From Paragonimus westermani (lineage: Eukaryota > Platyhelminthes > Trematoda > Plagiorchiida > Troglotrematidae), in assembly GCA_008508345.1 (NCBI GenBank), contig QNGE01000881.1, positions 7,727 through 71,726 of the forward strand: 64,000 bases of DNA, read 5' to 3'. Both the position numbers and the translations under genes were made by a program. Shown here piece by piece: positions 11,401 to 22,900 of this stretch (position 1 is its first letter; each line of letters opens with the position of its first letter). Below the pieces are notes generated by a model. The model saw only the letters and a list, made by a program, of their open reading frames with translations, was not told the origin of the DNA and did no database searches.

Positions 11401-14400
11401 CAAGAACGATCTATCGTCACATGCTACCTACTCTGTGTATCAGGGATTATTTTAGCAGTAATTCAAAGTCAAGTGATGAACAAATGCATTACGTTATCGT
11501 GTTAAGCCATCGATAAGCCTATGTTAGACGTTGGAGATGAACGTTGACATCGAGAAACAAACGACACGCAGCTTAGATTAGCAAATCGACAGCTTAATAT
11601 GCGTCTCAACCAACCGAAAGGAGAATTGTCTAGCTTGGTTTGTTCGGGTAAGACGGTGCTGCTGGCGTTGATTCGAATACAGCTGAAGCCCAGATTTTCA
11701 CAGTTGGATCTCTCCTCAATTGACAGATTGACCTCACCACCTTACCATAATACACCCAAGCACCAGAGTCTTTTGCGGCAACGTATACTTCAGTATTCAA
11801 TAACTTGAGCATTACTCAAAAACTGACCGGGGCTATCGAATTTCAGACAGCCCCTTACAGAAAATCTTCTGATCCAGTTCACGGCGAGAATGAACACTAT
11901 TGCTGTGCTTCTTTTCAAAAGCAGCTGACCGAAATGACTGTGGGGATGCGACAGTCATGATCAATTATGAGTGATGTCCTATTCGCGTGAAACCAATATC
12001 CTGTGATATTCATCAGTGACTCAGTATTCAACAGAAATGAGAAGAGGCGTGAATTACGCCCTCGCCCTAGGCGAATGCTACAGCGGATCTTATTGCAAAC
12101 CCACTGGCAATATTTGGCAGCTTCACAGGGCTCACGAAATCGCAGGGAAACTAGATTTCTGAGAGAATAGTAACAACACAACACAACAGCAAAAGTTATC
12201 TGCATCACAGTTCACAGGGTAAATATGCAAATATGACAAATAAAACTAGTCATTTTTGCACACTACATTGGTAGACATCTTTACCTTTCATCCACTGGAC
12301 GCTTGCAGTCAAACTGTCCCATCGAATCGATTTTGCCAAACAGTTACCCGGTCAACATCAACACTCGTGTCTGCTGTTGCTCATCCGTGATATGTTCACG
12401 CAAATTTCGATCCCATATATATTTTCATGTTGTTGAACAAATCTGTTAATCCAGTGTATACGGAATATTCTCGATAGTTCACAGCATAGCTTAATCGATA
12501 AAAGGCAAAAATGCACTAAGTAGTGAGCCGGCGAAGTGCAATTTTAGGACCATGATTAACAATGATCAGGGTTATTGCAGGAGTTCCACCATCATATGGG
12601 CTTGATTCACCTACTGAGGGTCGGAGAGTAGGAGTGTAGTCAAATCACGTGCGCGACGGGCACGGCACAACAATAGAATATGTTTAGCAATGATGAAAAT
12701 TTTGCTTAATCCTGACTACCGCGTCTAAAATCCGTCCTTCAAAACGGTAGCTATGTTGGTTCTGTTTGCATAACTGACCATGTCGCGTTCCTAGTGTACA
12801 CCGACTACCCAGAAGATCGAGTGAGCGAAGTCAACAAGAGTGTGTTCCTATCAGTACAGCAACTGTTTCCTCGAGCGACCGTGAGTTGTAAGCAGCCACT
12901 CAACCAGTGTGAACGAATCAAATTGTTGTTTTCGGCGTCCTCTGTGGTGAAAATCCGGTCGATTCACTGCTTGTTCAAGCCTCGGTACCACAGAAGGCCT
13001 GGCAGGGGACCAATCCAAATGTCACGTTAAAGCCACCACATTAGGATTAGGCGTCCGCTGAGGTGGTAATCTGGATCATATGCAAGACACTGGTTGTTCT
13101 ATGTAGCAATTACATTTAGCCACTTCTGCCATCTAAGCAATTAGAGGGTTACTTCGAAGGTTGGAAGATGTGTGGAATAGTTACACAAACGGTGAAAGAA
13201 AAATGACGTGAATATAGCAAGACTTGGGGGTTGAAAAGTGGAGAAAAATGGGCCACCGACAGCAAACGAACCTTTGAACAACAGAAAGAGTAACACAGTC
13301 AGTGTGAATCTGCTCGTAACTGGGTTTCTTCATCCTTCTTGTTGTTCCAGAGTCAGTGAAGATTGGAATAAACAAAACGTAAACCGGTCAGAAGTGCACA
13401 CGACGTGTGAACGGAAACCGGGGGATGTTGCGGGTTAGAATTATGACTCATAAACGAAAGAGCGCGCGTTGCATGTGACTGGCGATTTGGACAATAAAGA
13501 TTGTGCTTTATTGGACGCCTTCTCGCCACAATTAGATTTAAAATCGAAGTCCGCGCCATGGGCTATTCACCATACCCCTCCTGTGGCCATGGAGGAGTTA
13601 TGTGAGGTCGCAGCAAAACGACGTATAATTTGAATTCCAACTAATTGGACGAATCAGAAAGGTGTCTTGACTTGAGTAAGATGACATCTGGGGGAGTAAG
13701 CGCTCTAGACAGTGTGTGCCCACATCTCGACAAAACACAAGTTTGAAGAGGCAAATAGGTGAGCGGCTTGGCGACAACCAACTACCAGCAGATTAAGGTG
13801 GCCGCTGTATAACTTGTGGTAAAGCTGGAGGGCGAGGAGCGCAATGCATGCTATTTGAGCATGATATCACGCTGAACGGTTCAGAGACCAATGCAGTGAA
13901 TCAGTGAACCACTGAAAACCCAGGTAGAGAAATATAGTCAGAAGGATTGGGAGACATGTGACAAGGGAACCACAGAGCCAAATACGAACCGACTGCAGTG
14001 TCACTAAGGAACAAAAGTTGGGCAAACTGATTAAAATATGGAGATGACGAGTGAGATATGAGACAGTGTGGCTGAACTCAAGCCCTGGAACCGTCTAGGT
14101 GTGTGTAACAGTAAATCTGTTTTAATTCTTTTCACTCATAAACAGGTTGTGGTGAAGATGTATGGTCAAGCTGTACATCTTAGGAGAGAGCATTAAAAAT
14201 TCGTGTGTGCAATTGTGCATACAATTGCGTGTACTCCTCTCACTCACTGGAATCAAGATTGAAAAATGCCTCGTAAGCTCAGATAAATTTGTGGGATTGC
14301 TAAACTTGTTCACTTCCCTAATTCGGTCGGCATCCGTCCTCGTGATATATCGTGGACAGAGCAAACGTAACTGAGGCGCCAGTCACGTGCGGCCTGGTAA

Positions 14401-14454
14401 TACGACACTGTCAAGTCACGCAAAAGTACCGACAAGGTAGCCAACCCACCTCAG
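8444..14454. other. No supported gene
   Basis: About 6 kb without a convincing gene. Open frames of roughly 80-115 codons occur on both strands (for example minus 10,059-10,406 and 10,504-10,839), but they overlap each other antisense, are in different frames, and show no recognisable motif. I found no clear terminal repeats, tRNA or microsatellite. Confidence 0.5.
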
Positions 14455-14728
14455 CGACTATACGTCCGACTGTCAGACCACCGACTTCCAAGTGACCTTC
14501 GAAGGTCAAGTGAGAGATGGCACTGTAGAAACTCTGGATCGTATGAAGATCCGCAGGTTACAGGATAGCAGTTTGTGGACGACCGTGTGCCATGGCCACG
14601 TGTCCATCGGCTGGAACAACAGGCATACAGTTTTTCAAGTGTGTACTGATTTCCTGGAGGTCACTGTTTCAAAATCCGTCAAACAAGTGAATATTGTGTG
14701 GTTGGAGCTCAAAGAGAAAGTAGGGTGA
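14455..14728 (+). other. Possible exon, weak Ig-like signature
   Basis: After a plausible acceptor (CCACCTCAG ending at 14,454) the frame is open to a TGA at 14,726-14,728. It contains MKIRRLQDSSLWTTVC, which loosely resembles the end of an immunoglobulin-like domain (hydrophobic-x-I-x-x-L-Q, then D-S-x-x-W and a cysteine), with an earlier cysteine near the exon start. Spacing is imperfect and no flanking exon was identified. This may be a chance frame. It lies on the opposite strand to the CAP/VAL exons and overlaps another weak frame on the minus strand. Confidence 0.13.
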
Positions 14729-15292
14729 CTGGTATACGTCTATCACATATTCGCTAACCAACTGTTGCACGTACAGAACCATGAAAGTGAGGGTGCCTCG
14801 AAGTAACGAAATAAACTGCTCATTGCTCTCTGCATCTATTCCTATTGTGGCGAGCTGCATTTTGGCTGCATCTAGCTCGTTACTCACATTTGGTCTAACG
14901 AATCCGTGTACGACGGGTGTTCGTACAACTTCGTCACTGCTATTTCTCTGCTTTTTGTGTAGTGTGTTTCAAGTAACCCTTGTAGTGTGTGCGTACCGCA
15001 CATCCAGCGAGATAACGTGAACAGGAATGCAGTATGCCCATATTCCGCTGGCATCTGCACGCGTGGATTTATCTTCAGTGGAAACTACTTCACCCTGGCC
15101 GACAAACGGTTTGATAACTTCTAACCAGCCACCAATTTGGTTCACTGCGCTAATGTGCCAGCCAAAGTGCGTACTGGACAGCTTGTGCCAACCAATCTGA
15201 GCACCCCGCTGAACCACGTCCTTCCTCCGACCAGCTATCGGCCTGATGACAAAACATGCGGTCCCATTAACTTCACAGTGATTCTGAGACAG
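14669..15292 (-). other. Protein-like minus frame with one stop
   Basis: From 15,292 down to 14,669 one minus-strand frame is open except for one TGA at 14,969-14,971. A candidate acceptor (CTGTCTCAG) lies at its start, and a GTGAGT candidate donor falls at about 14,897-14,892. The first part has a cysteine, then a W-H-K element, then DASGIWAYC, with about 75 residues between cysteines. That is loosely compatible with an immunoglobulin-like fold. I do not recognise a specific family. Alternatives are a decayed exon or a chance frame. Confidence 0.22.
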
Positions 15293-15594
15293 TCATTTAT
15301 GTGCACTAGAGATTGGGCAAGCGGTAAGCAGGAACAAATCTTCACAGAATGAAACAATCACTGTAGCTGAGATAGAGAAGAACGTCTTCATGGAACCTCG
15401 GTTGTCAGCCCAATCAGGTCGACAATTCCGATTTCATTCAGTGTGCTGGGTAATATTCTGGATTACCGATAATCATTTGGGAGCGTGACTGTCTCATGGT
15501 GGGTGTCACTTACATTTGTCTGCCATTTTCGTATCCAAGTAAGCTTCCAGCTATCCTCTTTGAAGTGCAAACACTAGACTCTAAATTCATTATT

Positions 15595-15611
15595 GTTTGT
15601 GTGTGTGTGTC
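15595..15611 (+). repeat. Short (GT)n microsatellite
   Basis: A short GT dinucleotide run interrupted near its left end by a TT. No further significance was seen. Confidence 0.7.
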
Positions 15612-15659
15612 AACTGTGCGTATCGTAGCCACTACCAAGATTTGCAGTGTGGTCATGAG

Positions 15660-15965
15660 GTAATCGAACGTGTGGTCACATCTGAGTTTTCACTCGCTTG
15701 TGATTGTGAGTATTTCTCCTGTTGCTTAACCACTACAGGAGACGTTGCAACAGGTCTCCCGTTAAGTCCTGTGGAGTACCCTAATAACAGGAGTTTTTAG
15801 TCAAGGTGGAATCTCGTCCGCTGTATGCTTGATTGCTGATGTGTGATCGGGGATTCGGTTGATATCACTTAAACAGGACGCATGTTCAAATCTTCGTAGT
15901 GGTATGGATATGGGCTACCGAAGAACTCGACTGCGAACAAAATTCTAGTCTAACGTGTAAATTTA
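15660..15965 (+). repeat. Diverged SINE-like repeat
   Basis: The stretch follows the order of blocks seen at 33,118-33,470: a CACATCTGAGT-like start, a CAGGAGACGTTGC block, a GATCGGGGATT block, then a pol III B-box-like ATGTTCAAATCTTC near 15,878 followed by TGGTATGGATATG and a degenerate body block. It is clearly older than the copy at 27,168. Confidence 0.5.
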
Positions 15966-16385
15966 AAGAAGGATGGATGGGAAGCCTAACCAAAATATAA
16001 TGTAATGTCGTGTTGATAACGGGAGATTTATCGTCACAAAAGGAATCGGCCGTATAATTATTCCACTGTGTGTGCAACATTCAAACGGTTAACAGTTCTG
16101 CAATCAGGACATAAATTCCTGTTGACGTGAGTTCTTCTCACCCATCTTTGCCACAATGTTCAGCTTTGTTTTAGGTTAGCAAAATATCCATACCAAATAT
16201 AATGCGAGGTAATCCAGAAATTTCGATTTCGTGTTTGCTGTTATGACACATTAAATAGATAACCCTAAGAAATCATCCACAGCTGGGAGTACTTTCCGTT
16301 TGTGCTCCTGAACAGGAACCGAATAAGTTTCAACCCCAGCGTGGTTCGTAATTAGAAGCTTTCCGTTTCATGTGAGTGTTATTCA

Positions 16386-16391
16386 TTTATT
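16386..16391 (-). promoter_or_regulatory. Candidate poly(A) signal, VAL copy 1
   Basis: An AATAAA hexamer on the minus strand lies 61 bases beyond the TGA of copy 1. No other evidence for the transcript end is visible. Confidence 0.45.
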
Positions 16392-16452
16392 TCGTTGAAA
16401 TGGACAAAAGTGCAATGTAAATCCATCCACCAGGTCGAAATTGGGTAGCCCT

Positions 16453-17094
16453 TCAGCATTTGGTATCCTTATACGGAAGCTGGCCCACAAAGTTGCCGCT
16501 GAAAGCAAAGGGTAGAGGATTTTACTGTCATCACACAAGAGGACACTAATACGGACGAAGACCACCACCCGAGATGGTTAAGAGCTGAAATAATGGAGAC
16601 TGTTCAAATTGTCGTGCTATTTCTCTCAATCAATGGTTCGGTAAGTGCGAACGAAATTGAGGAACGAACGTGCATGAAATAAATTGAAATACTGGTCAAC
16701 TCACGGTGGCGAATAGCGGCACACAAGGTAGAAGGCAGTTGGAAATTTTGGGTGAAAGTTGGCCAGATTTCTACAGAACTGCATGTAGCATCCAAGTTTC
16801 GTTGTATTGGCCCAAACAATCTGTAAAAAGGATATCATTCTAAAATTACTTAGTGATAAGCCATACATTCTTCTTCAATGTTTTCGGTAGTCAGAGCAGT
16901 TTAAAACTAAACTTGAATGAATAAAGTGGACAGAATCTACAGATGAGTTCACCAAAAATTGAAATGGCAAATAAAGTTTTTCCGCTGCAAAAGTAGTTCT
17001 TACCTGTGTGTAATGTCCGGTTACCTTCGTGGGATTCTCAACTATCGGTGCATATGTATAGTTCAAATGTTCATTGAACCAACCTCGAACCATC
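16453..17094 (-). CDS. CAP-superfamily (venom-allergen-like) gene, last three exons, copy 1
   Basis: Three minus-strand exons encode the C-terminal 83 residues of an SCP/TAPS-type CAP protein, normally a secreted protein. Exon A is 17,094-17,004 (91 nt), exon B 16,820-16,705 (116 nt), exon C 16,498-16,453 with the TGA. Introns are 183 and 206 nt with GTAAGA/CAG and GTGAGT/CAG ends. Exon A carries the W-F-N-E acidic residue of the CAP cavity. The A-B junction gives GHYTQIVWANT, a full match to CRISP signature 1. The B-C junction gives YLVCRYSPPGNF, a full match to CRISP signature 2. Cysteines lie in KLGCYMQFC, YLVC and the terminal KDTKC. Exon A begins with the last base of a split codon, so upstream exons are needed. 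I found no CAP N-terminal half, no start codon and no signal peptide. It is therefore a partial gene or has distant exons. Confidence 0.85.
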
Positions 17095-17134
17095 CTGAAA
17101 AATGGAAAATGCTTCCTATTAACTACTGAAGCGA
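17087..17134 (-). other. Intron start upstream of VAL copy 1, breakpoint
   Basis: The acceptor CATTTTTCAG precedes exon A, and the upstream intron sequence is shared with copy 2 only to 17,134. Beyond this, 17,135-17,427 is different DNA with no CAP exon and a minus-strand-neutral, AT-rich composition. Confidence 0.5.
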
Positions 17135-17427
17135 ACCCACAATAAACAAACACGTTAGGAATGTATCAGCTTGCTTAACGCGTAGCCAAGTACGTGAACG
17201 ATTCGACCATCACAATATTATTACTGGAGGCCGCAAGTGTCAGGAAATGAAGTCAAATCAAAGCGACAACGAGCTTTGTGATATTCGTAAGATCAATTCT
17301 CAACTCTTTTATATAAAGTCAGGCTCATGTGTAATTTATTCATAGCTTGGAACTGGTTACATTCAAAACAAAAGGAAGAACGACAAGTGAGTTACAAAAC
17401 ATACAAACTTCGGTGTATGATGAGCAC

Positions 17428-17428
17428 N
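17428..17428. other. Contig join (single N)
   Basis: The N separates 17,427 from the exact first base of the second VAL unit. This suggests that the duplicated unit caused a break in the assembly. Confidence 0.8.
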
Positions 17429-17702
17429 TAAATTCCTGTTGACGTGAGTTCTTCTCACCCATCTTTGCCACAATGTTCAGCTTTGTTTTAGGTTAGGAAA
17501 ATATCCATACCAAATATAATGCGAGGTAATCCAGAAATTTCGATTTCGTGTTTGCTGTTATGACACATTAAATAGATAACCCTAGGAAATCATCCACAGC
17601 TGGGAGTACTTTCCGTTTGTGCTCCTGAACAGGAACCGAATAAGTTTCAACCCCAGCGTGGTTCGTAATTAGAAGCTTTCCGTTTCATGTGAGTGTTATT
17701 CA

Positions 17703-17708
17703 TTTATT
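17703..17708 (-). promoter_or_regulatory. Candidate poly(A) signal, VAL copy 2
   Basis: The same minus-strand AATAAA hexamer as in copy 1, 61 bases beyond the stop codon. Confidence 0.45.
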
Positions 17709-17769
17709 TCGTTGAAATGGACAAAAGTGCAATGTAAATCCATCCACCAGGTCGAAATTGGGTAGCCCT

Positions 17770-18411
17770 TCAGCATTTGGTATCCTTATACGGAAGCTGG
17801 TCCACAAGGTTGCCGCTGAAAGCAAAGGGTAGAGGATTTTACTGTCATCACACAAGAGGACACTAATACGGACGAAGACCACCACCCGAGATGGTTAAGA
17901 GCTGAAATAATGGAGACTGTTCAAATTGTCGTGCTATTTCTCTCAATCAATGGTTCGGTAAGTGCGAACGAAATTGAGGAACGAACGTGCATGAAATAAA
18001 TTGAAATACTGGTCAACTCACGGTGGCGAATAGCGGCACACAAGGTAGAAGGCAGTTGGAAATTTTGGGTGAAAGTTGGCCAGATTTCTACAGAACTGCA
18101 TGTAGCATCCAAGTTTCGTTGTATTGGCCCAAACAATCTGTAAAAAGGATATCATTCTAAAATTACTTAGTGATAAGCCATACATTCTTCTTCAATGTTT
18201 TCGGTAGTCAGAGCAGTTTAAAACTAAACTTGAATGAATAAAGTGGACAGAATCTACAGATGAGTTCACCAAAAATTGAAATGGCAAATAAAGTTTTTCC
18301 GCTGCAAAAGTAGTTCTTACCTGTGTGTAATGTCTGGTTTCCTTCGTGGGATTCTCAACTATCGGTGCATATGTATAGTTCAAATGTTCATTGAACCAAC
18401 GTCGAACCATC
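17770..18411 (-). CDS. CAP-superfamily (venom-allergen-like) gene, last three exons, copy 2
   Basis: The exon layout is identical to copy 1: exon A 18,411-18,321, exon B 18,137-18,022, exon C 17,815-17,770, all with intact splice sites and stop. Exon B is unchanged. Exon A has three substitutions: Gly to Arg beside the tryptophan of the W-F-N-E element, Val to Glu, and Gly to Arg at the first position of the GHYTQ signature, a position where Arg is tolerated by the family pattern. Exon C has two: Phe to Leu and Gly to Asp just after the second CRISP signature. All five coding differences are replacements. As in copy 1, the N-terminal half was not found upstream, although 18,452-26,140 was searched by eye for an H-N-x-x-R element. 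The function of VAL proteins is not fixed; lipid or ligand binding in secretions is the usual proposal. Confidence 0.82.
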
Positions 18412-18451
18412 CTGAAAAATGGAAAATGCTTCCTATTAACTACTGAAGCGA

Positions 18452-19554
18452 CCCCTCGGTTTGCAATTTTATGACTGGTTTTTGCAGCGACTAAACTTTT
18501 AGGCCATATGGTCCTATTACCACGTCACAGGGATATTTCGATGAATGAGATGAGGACACATTGGCTAGAGCCAGCGGTCACAAGTAAGTTTTATTTCCGT
18601 GGATGACCAGATAGAGCGGCGACATCTTGAGGTTGTATGGATGAAAAGTATGGATTCGCAACATTGTAGCAGATGGGTTCAACTGTCGATGAGAGCACAC
18701 CGTGGAGGGGATATCTATGATATGTGATCGAACTAGAGGGGTTAGCTAAGGTGTCGCGCTAACCACAACCGACAGTCCGGTGGTGATCATCATTTTACAT
18801 TTCAATTGAACTTATCACCGACTTGGGGTAATGAGTAACTAGGGTGTAACCCACATGTGATTGCGGATGGGCAGCTAGGCGTGATAAATTAGTTGTGTGA
18901 ATTAACGGTCTACACCCGTATCTCACAGGCATCGGTGCAGAGATTAGATCTCATCCAGACTATACATGCACAACGCTGTTAGGTCCAGATAAGTTCGAGA
19001 CTTGAGCTGATAGAGCTATTTGTCTGAGTATGCTGACTGGGTCTTCCACCCAAATGCAGTTGTTATTGCAAAATATCAATGAGTTTAAGTTTTTAGTAAT
19101 CCGAACGATTGACATATATATATATATACACACTGATTTTATTCAGTGGCGGTTGTGTCGACATGTCATCTCACGGGACTTCTCCCACAGTTGTCCATCA
19201 CCATCGTCAGCAACCAGTAAAACAAATTAGACGTTGGTTGCATTGATTAGTTGGTGATGAATAGTAGTGAATTCGTTTGCCTGAATTAGTAGCATACGGG
19301 TGCGACGGAAACGTTAAATTAGTATCGTCCCAAAATGTCATGCATACTTATACAAGGACGCGTGTTAGTTAATACTAAAATGGCCGCGAGTTTTGACTTA
19401 TCTGGAATGAGTTGTCTGATTAACCGTGTTTAATCTCAGAAATAAGTTACACGTAGGCTAACAAAAAAGGAGAACTGTTTATTCATTCAACCGTTCAGCT
19501 CATCATTTGCATTGGTCAATGTCAACCAAACTTGCGACAGCCAGCCATGTTCAC
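18452..19554. other. No supported gene
   Basis: About 1.1 kb with only short open frames and an AT dinucleotide run. This is where exons upstream of VAL copy 2 might be expected, but none was recognised. Confidence 0.5.
19114..19128 (+). repeat. (AT)n microsatellite
   Basis: A short uninterrupted AT dinucleotide run followed by CACAC. Confidence 0.85.
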
Positions 19555-19929
19555 CTACCCAAATCTCCACGTGTCTGCCATCACCAGGCAAATGTGGCTG
19601 CACCATGTACACAGCATATTTGTTTGTAATGTGTTATCCTGGTTTACTTCTATGGGACTCAGACAGACAGTGGCTGTTGACAAACATTTTTCACCAGCAG
19701 GGTAGATTGTCAGATGCAGTTTTTCCCGCACGTTATCCAGTTCACTAAACTCGTTGGTATCGGGAATGGTGGAACTCCTTCGACGTGGTGAACTATCTCA
19801 TTTGTTAAACCGTTCTCTTTCTGACAAGTAATCTTTGTTGAATTTTTCGCGAGTGTGTTCTGTGATGATTGGCCAGACAGCTTTTGATACGTGCACCATT
19901 GTGTCACAACGTACTGGTGTTAGTGAGCG
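19555..19929 (-). other. Protein-like minus frame with one stop
   Basis: One minus-strand frame is open from 19,929 to a TAG at 19,557-19,555 except for one TGA at 19,800-19,798. It reads as 43 plus 80 codons. The first part is charged (EHTREKFNKDYLSERERF). The second has four clustered cysteines after LTIYPAGEKCLSTATVCL. A candidate acceptor (CACTAACACCAG) precedes it. I do not recognise the family. It lies upstream of VAL copy 2 on the same strand, but no CAP N-terminal residues are visible, so it should not be joined to that gene on present evidence. Confidence 0.2.
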
Positions 19930-22900
19930 TCAGTTTCATTGTCCCGCCGCTTGCTGGGACGTTCCGGTTACATTGGCACTGTCACCTCAACATGACCCAG
20001 TTCCGTCCTGTTTGGTGATACAGTGTCCACGCCACAAATCTGGGTCATTAGCCCCTTCATCGCGGGAACGATAAGTTGATAAGAAACGCCCAGCACAGCG
20101 TGGCTCTGTGACCAAATTGTGCCTGCCCATTGTACGTGGAACCTAAGTGGCTGTGCACTTAAATGACGGGCATAAACCGGTCGAAGAGCACATCAGCAGG
20201 TTGCCCACTGAAGCTTACGCCAGTGGGACATGGCAATCCACGGCGTACGCCCAGTGGTGGGCGGACCAAAGGCAGACAGTGGGGTTGTCTATGTGGCCCG
20301 TCGTACCAGACGTCGAAGTTTAATATAAAAGTGACCTGAACACAGTGTCAAGTATTTGAAGTAAATCGACGTGGCTCGGAAGCAAAGTCATAGCAGTATG
20401 AAACATCCGAGAATTTTTGAGGCAGCCCACGAAAAATGCGATAAAATTTGCTATGCAAACCAGGTTTGCTGTCGATAAAATTCATTGCCTTAAATCCCAT
20501 GAACCGTTCTTAACTGTACTCCAATTTCTCCGTCCTCCTTATAACCGTGCTGTAACCGGACGAATAATCGATACGTTATTGCGTGATGCTCTAATGTTCG
20601 AACTGCGGAAAATTTGAAAAGGATATTTGTATGGAGATTGTACGGATTTTTGCAGCTTCTTATACACAAGATTAGCACCATCAAACCCACTACAATTGCA
20701 TCCATCAAATGGATAATTTATGCAGAACTCGTAGAGCCTTGTGCGTCAGCTGGTGCTACCTGTGGCCTAGAAGACCTATGCTGAACGGGACGGATGCTTT
20801 GCCCTCATAATATCTGTGGTCCGTGTTATACTTACGATGTCTGATTGTTGGCGACACGTCGACGGTGCACACAACTGAAAACACTCAGTGTCACCGACAG
20901 ATACCTGCAATAAGGTGGTACGGTTAAAGTGTTGTTGATGGGCAACACATCATCAGTTTCTGACTCTCAGAAACCTACATGGGTACAAAACGCTCCGGAC
21001 CGCGCTTTGCTAACAAATCTTGGAATGCAGGGAACATTCCACCAATGAACAAATATTTGTTATGCATAAACGCCTACATGCGAACAATCCTTCAACAGTG
21101 ATTGACTGCACACCACCGCTCACTCATCCACAAGCTTAGGCAATAGCTGAATAGAACGGTGGGTAGACGTTGCGATTGTTGGTAACCGATGCTCAGAGTG
21201 GATGACGCAAACATGAGAACACCGTGATGACTAAAGGAGAAGACTGCAAACAAATGATGGATGAGTGGTGTGGGATTTTGGTTTTCATGTAAATTAAACA
21301 TCAACCACTAGAGATTGCGGCTGTTGCATTCCCATAGACTTTCCAGTCGGCCTCTTTCAAAAAGGAGCGCTAGACCCAAGTTTCGCTCTGATTAGAGCTC
21401 GTCACTAGTGGATATCCATGTCACGGCCGGGACAAGAACTCCGGTCATGCCTTCATAAGGCATCCATGTTGATCAATGCGCCGTGGAAAATTATACTGTG
21501 CCGTAATGCCCAGTGAATCGATCCAACCGGTTGTCAAATATATCGACAGTCTGATGTTACACATTGGGCATGGAATTAATAGAGTGTTCTTTAAAGCAGT
21601 TCTGGACAGTAACCGGATAAACCACGGACTCTATAAGAGTTTCGGAAAGAGACGGAACTCATGCGTTGTGTTATGTACACAAGATGAATAAGGGGATTTG
21701 GACAGCAGGAAATGGGTCAAAGACGTGTATACGTTGAAATATCATGCGGTTTGCGGCACACCTGAGGGTCCACGTTATCATTCGTGGCCAATTTAATTGA
21801 AAGTGGAAGCAACATGAATTAGGTTAGTCAACTCGTACATCTGTTACTCAATCTAACATTTCTACATTTGTATTAGTTGATTCAAGTTCCACTAAACACG
21901 CATCTAAAATCATACGTGTGCGCTGAGAAGCAATTTAGAATAACGTTGAAGTTGACACCATTTTCTTTGCTTTCAGTTGTGTTGTACTGCTTAAGATTTC
22001 TTATTGTCCTCATTGATATGCTTAGTACCGATCGCTGAAGGTGGAATTGCGCAAAATTACTTTATCCCACAAGTGTGTGTCCCCGAACGTGACTGATTCG
22101 TTAGCATTGCTCGTTAACATACACGTCCCCATCTAGGACCAAGCGTTCACCCGATATCCGATTCAGTGCCTGTCATTGCTTTGCACAGGGTAATGGGCTG
22201 TACTGAACACTTCCAAATCCGACGGCAATTGGTTTCACATATTGGTCAGTTATCCTCGGCGATCTAAATCAAATTACCTTTAATGGTGGAAAACAGCTAC
22301 GTCAGTTTTGTGGAAACCACAGATAGATTTAAAATCCTGTAAGACAGACTCACTTCTCTGAAACGCAAGTTAGTTCTGCTTCCAGCAGAGAGATTACAAA
22401 TACAGTTCAGAACAGCATGTATGCATAATTCACTGCTAATGAAGACACATGATGACGTTAGCTGTCCTGAAGTGATACGGAATACATGGTTACCAGAAAT
22501 GTCGGACGTTCAATAGTTCAAAAGTATATTTGGGGTATGTAATTTCAAGCTGCTGTATTCTGTCGCGAATAAACTCGAAACTAACGCACTCAACGATTAT
22601 GACAGAAATGATTCAAGTTCGGCTGACAGGTGTGTGAACAATTCTCCTTTCGGAGGTCATCTAAATTCTGTAACATATGACTGACACCTCTGAACAGAAT
22701 CCACATTATCTCGAGAGCTAGCTAAACGTGTGGAAGGATGTGCATTCAGCTGGGCGTCACTCAACAACTTCGATGACTAAATCAATGGTCCTCACACGTT
22801 GATTTCGGAAACGATTGGACACGAGAATTTCCAGGGGAATGAGCTGTTGTACATTATACGTGTATAAATTATGACGCAAAATATATTCTACGCATCAACT

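Larger units (their letters stand above)
16112..17134 (-). repeat. VAL-end duplication, copy 1
   Basis: This 1,023-bp unit is repeated at 17,429-18,451 with seven substitutions and no indels. It holds the last three coding exons and the 3' end of a CAP/VAL gene. Homology stops inside the intron upstream of the first of these exons, after the shared CTGAAGCGA. The second copy starts immediately after an N, so the pair may be a true tandem duplication or two haplotypes placed in series. Confidence 0.9.
17429..18451 (-). repeat. VAL-end duplication, copy 2
   Basis: Second copy of the 1,023-bp unit, offset from copy 1 by 1,317 bases. It starts exactly after the N and loses homology after 18,451. 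Only two of the seven differences from copy 1 are non-coding. Confidence 0.9.
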
